From Streptomyces sindenensis (GTDB taxonomy: Bacteria; Actinomycetota; Actinomycetes; Streptomycetales; Streptomycetaceae): DNA of 48,346 bases. The notes under the pieces were generated by a model. That model was not told the origin of the DNA, did not search any database, and worked only from the letters and a program-made list of their open reading frames with translations. The number at the start of each line of letters is the position of its first letter. Position 1 is the stretch's first letter. The translations under genes were made by a program, and so were the position numbers. Shown one piece after another: positions 44,623 through 48,346 of this stretch. The DNA is taken from positions 1 through 48,346 of the forward strand of contig NZ_BMSG01000046.1 in the NCBI RefSeq assembly GCF_014649035.1, in the 5' to 3' direction.

Positions 44623-44754
44623 TGTCTCCGAGCCGGGCGGGCCGCCGCCCAGCGGGCGTACCCCGGGCTGCCGCCGCTCCCGACGACCACGATCGGCTCG
44701 TTCCCGCAGGCCACCGAACTGCGCACCGCACGGGCCGACTTGCGGGCTGGGCGG
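44623..44754 (+). pseudogene. metE: metE fragment (start of the C-terminal domain)
   Basis: One open frame reads RAGRAAAQRAYPGLPPLPTTTIGSFPQATELRTARADLRAGR. LPTTTIGSFPQT followed by RxARAxxRxG is the highly conserved entry into the catalytic domain of cobalamin-independent methionine synthase. Only ~44 residues remain, and sequence on both sides does not continue the protein. It is a relic in the ~650-base stretch (44342-45000) that otherwise holds no intact gene; a short dyad CCTGAC-N5-GTCAGG at 44494-44510 is the only other structure seen there. Confidence 0.75.
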
Positions 44755-44768
44755 GGCGGGGCGGGGCG

Positions 44769-44948
44769 GATCGGCGAGGCCGTACCCTGCTGCCGCTCGA
44801 CGCCCTTGTCCCGGCCGCCCTCGCCGTCCAGGTGCACGGATGGGATGTGGGCGTCCGCTCCGGCTGTCTGCCGGCCGGACTGCTGGGCTCGACAGGCGCA
44901 CTGGGCCGGGCGGTGGAGTCGGAATCCAGCAACTTGGGCCCCTGGTAA
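44769..44948 (+). pseudogene. Fragment of a mycothiol-dependent maleylpyruvate isomerase-like gene
   Basis: The frame LLPLDALVPAALAVQVHGWDVG, followed by GLLGSTGALGRAVESES, ends at a TAA at 44946. The VHGWDxG motif with upstream LPLxALVPAALAxQ is characteristic of the metal-binding N-terminal (DinB-like) domain of this family. Only the middle of that domain remains. It directly follows the metE fragment, so the two relics were probably joined by deletion. Confidence 0.55.
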
Positions 44949-44995
44949 GCGAAGTAGCCTCTCCGGGCAGGTGGAGCGCACGTCATTCACGCCCT

Positions 44996-45014
44996 CGAAG
45001 TTAGGCTAACCTAA
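44996..45014. promoter_or_regulatory. Iron box (DmdR1/IdeR-type operator) of the siderophore operon
   Basis: CGAAGTTAGGCTAACCTAA matches 16 of 19 positions of the actinobacterial iron box (TTAGGTTAGGCTAACCTAA). It lies 100 bases before the decarboxylase ATG. With iron, the regulator would bind and shut the operon off, as for desferrioxamine genes. It is the only such site seen in the window. Confidence 0.88.
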
Positions 45015-45113
45015 CCGTCGAGCCCCGGTGGTGGATCTATCCGCCTCAGGGCCGCCCCGCGCGGGCCCCCGCTGCCGTACGCCTCGTCCGCACCACGACC
45101 GAAGGTCCTCGCC

Positions 45114-46727
45114 ATGCCGCCTGCTCCGCCCCCGCCCCCCGGTGAACCCTTGCTGGAACGCGGGGCGTCGGGCGCGAGCGCCGGTACGCCGACGGCTCCT
45201 GCCGGTGCCGAAGGCGTACGGGGAGGACGCGTCGCGGGCGGTGCGCACGGGCCGGAACACCTGCGGGCCCTCACCTCCGTCGTCCTGGACGCCCTGGCGG
45301 AGGCCGCTCCGGCCCGGGGCGGCCCGCTGCCCGCCGGAGGGCCCGAGGCCGTGGAGCGGAACACGCGGGCCCTCTGCTCCCCGGTCCTGCCGGAGGAGGG
45401 CATCGGGCCCGAGGCTGCGCTCGGGGACCTCGTGCGCGCGGTCGCGGAAGGGGCCGCGGACCCGGCCGACCCCGCCTGCGTCGCCCATCTGCACTGCCCG
45501 CCGCTCGCCGTGGCCGCCGCGGCGGACCTGGCGGGGGCGGCCCTCAACCCCTCCATGGACTCCTGGGACCAGGCGCCCGCCGCCGGGGTGATCGAGGAAC
45601 TGACCACGGCCGCCCTGGCCCGGCTCGTCCACCCCGCGGCCTCCGCCCCCGACGCGCTCATCACCAGCGGCGGCACCGAGTCCAACCTGGTCGCCCTGCT
45701 CCTCGCCCGGGAACGGGCGGCAGGCGGTCCGCTGCGGGTGGTGACCGGCGCCAACGCCCACCACAGCGTCCACCGCGCCGCCTGGATGCTCGGCCTGCCC
45801 GCCCCCACGGTCGTCGCCTGCGACCACGGCCGGATCGACCCGGCCGCCCTCGACCGTGCCCTGACCGGACTCGCCGGAGCACCGCTCCTGGTCGTCGCCA
45901 CCGCCGGGACCACCGACGAGGGGCGCATCGACCCGCTCCCGGAGATCGCCCGCATCGCCGAACGGCACACCGCCCAGCTCCACGTCGACGCCGCGTACGG
46001 CGGTCCACTGCTGTTCAGTGACCGTCTGGCCGCACAGCTCGTGGGCCTGGAGCACGCCGCCACCGTCACGTTCGACCTGCACAAACTCGGCTGGCAGCCC
46101 GTCGCCGCCGGGGTGCTGGCCGTCGCCGACGCCGCGATGCTCGCCCCGCTGTCCCTGCGCGCCGACTACCTCAACGCCGACGACGACACCGAGGCCGGAC
46201 TCCCGGACCTGCTCGGCCGCTCGATCCGCACCACCCGACGTCCCGACGCCCTGAAGATGGCGGTCACCTTCCGAGCCCTCGGACGTCGGGGGCTCGGGGA
46301 ACTGGTGGAGCACTGCGTACGGACCGCCCATGAGTTCGGCCGGGCTGTCGAGGCGCACCCTCGACTCCGCCTGCACCCCGGCGGGATCGGGATCAGCACC
46401 GTGCTGTTCCGCCCCGCCGTGGCCGACACGCTGGGTGCGGAGGCGGGCGACGCCGTGGTCGCCGCGGTCCGCCGCACCCTGCTCGCCGAGGGGCGCGCCG
46501 TTCTCGGCCGGGCGGTGGCGGGGGACGGCGACGGGCGCAGCCGCCTCTGGCTGAAGGCCACCCTGCTGCACCCGAACGCCGCGACGGCGGATCTGCTCCC
46601 GCTGCTCGACCTCGTCACGGCGGCGGCGGACCGCGCCTCGACCGCATCGGCCGCGGAGCGTGCAGCGAGCGAAGCCCCGGCGGCCGACGGTACCGAGGTC
46701 CCCGGGACGGAAAGGCTGTCGCCATGA
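45114..46727 (+). CDS. PLP-dependent amino acid decarboxylase of a siderophore operon
   Basis: This 537-residue group II (glutamate/aromatic/diaminobutyrate type) decarboxylase has blocks MDSWDQAP, ITSGGTESNLVALLLAR, NAHHSVHRAAWMLGL, HVDAAYGGPLLF and the PLP Lys in TFDLHKLGWQPVAAGVL. By position it would supply the diamine (cadaverine, putrescine or diaminopropane) that the next enzyme N-hydroxylates. It differs from typical DesA by a ~50-residue Pro/Gly/Ala-rich N-terminal extension, so the siderophore may not be desferrioxamine. An iron box lies upstream. Its stop overlaps a 25-codon open frame (ATGA). Confidence 0.88.
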   Translation: MPPAPPPPPGEPLLERGASGASAGTPTAPAGAEGVRGGRVAGGAHGPEHLRALTSVVLDALAEAAPARGGPLPAGGPEAVERNTRALCSPVLPEEGIGPEAALGDLVRAVAEGAADPADPACVAHLHCPPLAVAAAADLAGAALNPSMDSWDQAPAAGVIEELTTAALARLVHPAASAPDALITSGGTESNLVALLLARERAAGGPLRVVTGANAHHSVHRAAWMLGLPAPTVVACDHGRIDPAALDRALTGLAGAPLLVVATAGTTDEGRIDPLPEIARIAERHTAQLHVDAAYGGPLLFSDRLAAQLVGLEHAATVTFDLHKLGWQPVAAGVLAVADAAMLAPLSLRADYLNADDDTEAGLPDLLGRSIRTTRRPDALKMAVTFRALGRRGLGELVEHCVRTAHEFGRAVEAHPRLRLHPGGIGISTVLFRPAVADTLGAEAGDAVVAAVRRTLLAEGRAVLGRAVAGDGDGRSRLWLKATLLHPNAATADLLPLLDLVTAAADRASTASAAERAASEAPAADGTEVPGTERLSP

Positions 46728-46801
46728 CGTCGACGCTGCGCACGACTCGCCCGGGACCGACCCCCGCCGCACTCGCGACCCCCGCCGGAGGAACCCGATG
46801 A
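46724..46801 (+). CDS. Possible 25-residue coupled peptide between the two siderophore genes
   Basis: The open frame MTSTLRTTRPGPTPAALATP-AGGTR begins with ATG 46724 overlapping the decarboxylase stop (ATGA), with GGAAAGG eight bases upstream. It ends in a TGA that overlaps the ATG of the hydroxylase (ATGA at 46798). This double overlap is the pattern of a translational relay. It may be only a ribosome path, not a functional peptide. Confidence 0.35.
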   Translation: MTSTLRTTRPGPTPAALATPAGGTR

Positions 46802-48219
46802 CACCCGGACCGCGCACGCCGCCCCTCGACCTGCTGGGGGTGGGGGCAGGGCCCTTCAACCTCTCGCTCGCCGCACTGGCCGACGGTGTCCCCGGACTGC
46901 GTGCCGCCTTTCACGAGCAGCGGGCGGCCTTCCACTGGCACCCCGGGCTGCTCATCGAGGGCGCGACCCTTCAAGTGCCTTTCCTCGCAGACCTGGTGAG
47001 CCTCGTCGAGCCCACCAGCCCCTGGTCGTACCTCAATTACATCAAGGTGCGCCGCAGGCTCTTCCCGTTCTACTTCGCCGAGCGCTTTCACATCCACCGC
47101 TCGGAGTTCGACAACTATCTGCGCTGGGTGAGCACCGAACTGCCCTCCACCCGCCTCGGCCACCGCGTCGACACGGTCGCCTGGGACCCCGCACAGGGTG
47201 CGTTCGCCGTGGAGTTCACCCGGCTCGATCCCGACGGGGAGACCCTGACGACCGGGCTGGCCCATGCCCGTAACCTCGCCCTCGGCGTCGGCACGGCACC
47301 CCATGTCCCCGAGCCGCTGCGGGAGCTGGTCCGGGACCCCGCCTCCGCCGTGCTGCACTCGGCGGACTATCTCGCCCAGCGGGACCGGCTGCTGGCCGCC
47401 CGCCACATCACCGTCGTCGGATCGGGCCAGTCGGGCGCCGAAGTCCTGCTGGATCTGCTGCGGTCGAGGCCCGAGGGGGCGGAGGGGCTGACCTGGCTGG
47501 CCCGTACGCCGGCCTTCGCGCCCATGGAGTACAGCAAGATCGGCCTGGAGCAGTTCACCCCCGACTACACCCGCTACTTCCACGGGCTCCCGCAGGCCAC
47601 CCGGGACAGGCTCCTGCCCCGCCAGTGGCAGCTCTACAAGGGCGTCAGCGGGGACACGCTCGGCGACATCCACGACGAGCTGTACCGGCGCAGCCTCGGC
47701 GGCGACTGGCCCGACGTCACACTCACCCCCGGCATCGAGGTCACCGGCGCCGCCCACACGGGGGAGGGGCGCATCGAACTGAGCGTCGAGCACGGCCAGC
47801 AGGAGACGAAGGGCCGGCTCATCACGGACGCCGTCGTCCTCGCCACCGGCTACCGGGAGCGCCCCGTCGATACCATGCTCGCCGCCCTCGACCCGTACGT
47901 CGTGCGCGACGAGGCCGGGCGTCCGCAGGTCGACGCGGCCCAACGGCTGGTGCTGGCGCCGGAGATCGCCGGTTCCGTCTTCGTGCAGAACGCCGAACGG
48001 CACACGCACGGCGTCGGCACTCCGGATCTGGGCCTGGCCGCCTGGCGGTCGGCCGTCATCGTCAACGCGCTGACGGGCAAGGAGTTCTATCCGCTGCCGG
48101 AGCGCACGGCATTCACCACGTTCGGCCTCGGCGCGCAGGATCGTGGCGACCGGGACCGCGACGGCCGGGACCGCGACGGCCGGGGTTCGCTGGCGCGTCC
48201 GGCCGAAGAACGGCACTGA
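46798..48219 (+). CDS. Siderophore diamine/lysine/ornithine N-hydroxylase
   Basis: This 473-residue FAD/NADPH flavin monooxygenase is of the IucD/DesB/SidA family. The FAD motif is GVGAGPFNLSLAAL, followed by QVPFLADLVSLVEPTSPWSYLNY (family hallmark). The NADPH motif is VVGSGQSGAEVLLDLL, and the C-terminal block is DAVVLATGYRERP and NAERHTHGVGTPDLGLAAWR. It adds OH to the terminal amine, the first committed step to a hydroxamate siderophore. GGAGGAA precedes ATG 46798. The tail has a tandem DRDGRDRDGRG repeat. The acyltransferase and NIS synthetase expected next are not to the right, where a convergent gene begins, so they must lie elsewhere. Confidence 0.92.
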   Translation: MTPGPRTPPLDLLGVGAGPFNLSLAALADGVPGLRAAFHEQRAAFHWHPGLLIEGATLQVPFLADLVSLVEPTSPWSYLNYIKVRRRLFPFYFAERFHIHRSEFDNYLRWVSTELPSTRLGHRVDTVAWDPAQGAFAVEFTRLDPDGETLTTGLAHARNLALGVGTAPHVPEPLRELVRDPASAVLHSADYLAQRDRLLAARHITVVGSGQSGAEVLLDLLRSRPEGAEGLTWLARTPAFAPMEYSKIGLEQFTPDYTRYFHGLPQATRDRLLPRQWQLYKGVSGDTLGDIHDELYRRSLGGDWPDVTLTPGIEVTGAAHTGEGRIELSVEHGQQETKGRLITDAVVLATGYRERPVDTMLAALDPYVVRDEAGRPQVDAAQRLVLAPEIAGSVFVQNAERHTHGVGTPDLGLAAWRSAVIVNALTGKEFYPLPERTAFTTFGLGAQDRGDRDRDGRDRDGRGSLARPAEERH

Positions 48220-48229
48220 CAGAACGCGG

Positions 48230-48264
48230 CCGGGCCGCGCGGTGAACCCCACCGTGCGGCCCGG
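48230..48264. terminator. Bidirectional terminator between convergent genes
   Basis: The 15-bp stem CCGGGCCGCGCGGTG / CACCGTGCGGCCCGG has one G-T mismatch and a 5-base loop. It starts 10 bases after the hydroxylase stop and ends 21 bases before the stop of the minus-strand gene. Confidence 0.85.
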
Positions 48265-48285
48265 CAACGTCTGTTCCTCAGGAGG

Positions 48286-48346
48286 TCAGCCCTTGCGGGT
48301 GTTGATCTCCTCGGTGAGCTGGGGAACGACCGCGAAGAGGTCGCCG
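48286..48346 (-). CDS. etfA: Probable electron transfer flavoprotein alpha subunit, C-terminal end only
   Basis: Only the last 20 codons are in the window. They read GDLFAVVPQLTEEINTRKG and then stop. This matches, from memory, the C-terminus of actinobacterial EtfA/FixB (FGVVGDLFxVVPQLTEE). The call rests on a short tail, so another protein remains possible. Confidence 0.6.
   Translation of the reverse strand, partial: GDLFAVVPQLTEEINTRKG

Noticed and set aside
44342..45000. Possible cobalamin riboswitch, suggested by metE sequence and nearby cobF
   Set aside because: No B12-box-like element or long conserved leader was seen, and the metE piece is an internal coding fragment.

Overview
The window looks like a piece of a Streptomyces chromosome. 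It is very GC-rich with C/G-ending codons, GTG starts and tight ATGA/GTGA gene overlaps. The gene content also fits: an NRPS end with a P450, F420-linked enzymes, a monomeric NADP isocitrate dehydrogenase, a GluABCD-type glutamate uptake operon, DesK/NarL-type two-component genes and an iron-box siderophore operon. No rRNA, tRNA or CRISPR array was recognised.

Layout. (1) 1-2.9 kb: the 3' end of a nonribosomal peptide synthetase (adenylation tail, carrier domain, thioesterase), a strong hairpin, and a P450 of the kind that hydroxylates carrier-bound amino acids. This is the right edge of a biosynthetic cluster. (2) 2.9-4.6 kb: a graveyard in which a truncated conserved gene, a DDE transposase remnant and a tyrosine integrase remnant lie head to tail, all with frameshifts or stops. 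(3) 4.65-9.7 kb: a fused PcaL (enol-lactonase/decarboxylase), an MBL hydrolase, exonuclease III, a Clp-N/HTH protein behind a striking tandem operator, an SDR and a small conserved protein. (4) 9.8-13.1 kb: a glutamate-type ABC uptake operon. (5) 13.1-16.6 kb: a CocE-like remnant, an L,D-transpeptidase lipoprotein, a broken MurJ-like gene and an unknown membrane-anchored protein. (6) 16.7-22.7 kb: gamma-glutamyltransferase, GH75 chitosanase, a methionine aminopeptidase divergent from an XRE regulator with a shared operator, a PPOX/F420 protein and a frameshifted low-complexity gene.

(7) 22.8-29.2 kb: a five-gene pyrimidine/hydantoin catabolic operon (amidohydrolase, aminotransferase, dihydropyrimidinase, F420-type LLM oxidoreductase, NCS1 transporter). 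No dihydropyrimidine dehydrogenase is present, and the LLM enzyme is the only candidate redox step. (8) 29.2-35.2 kb: secreted proteins, an amidase, an AhpD-like protein and a two-component system behind a perfect 22-bp palindrome. (9) 35.3-44.3 kb: isocitrate dehydrogenase, a sulfite-oxidase-like membrane protein, a flavin monooxygenase, an MpaB-type oxygenase, a lipoate ligase-like protein, an orphan cobF and a 65-residue protein. (10) 44.6-48.3 kb: fragments of metE and of a mycothiol-dependent isomerase, then an iron box and a decarboxylase/N-hydroxylase pair that begins a hydroxamate siderophore pathway, ending in convergence with the 3' end of an etfA-like gene.

The best candidates for new biology are the F420-linked pyrimidine operon, the two self-contained operator/regulator units at 7.5 kb and 20.2 kb, and the codon-usage break inside the NRPS. 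All functions are inferred from sequence reading alone; no database search was possible.
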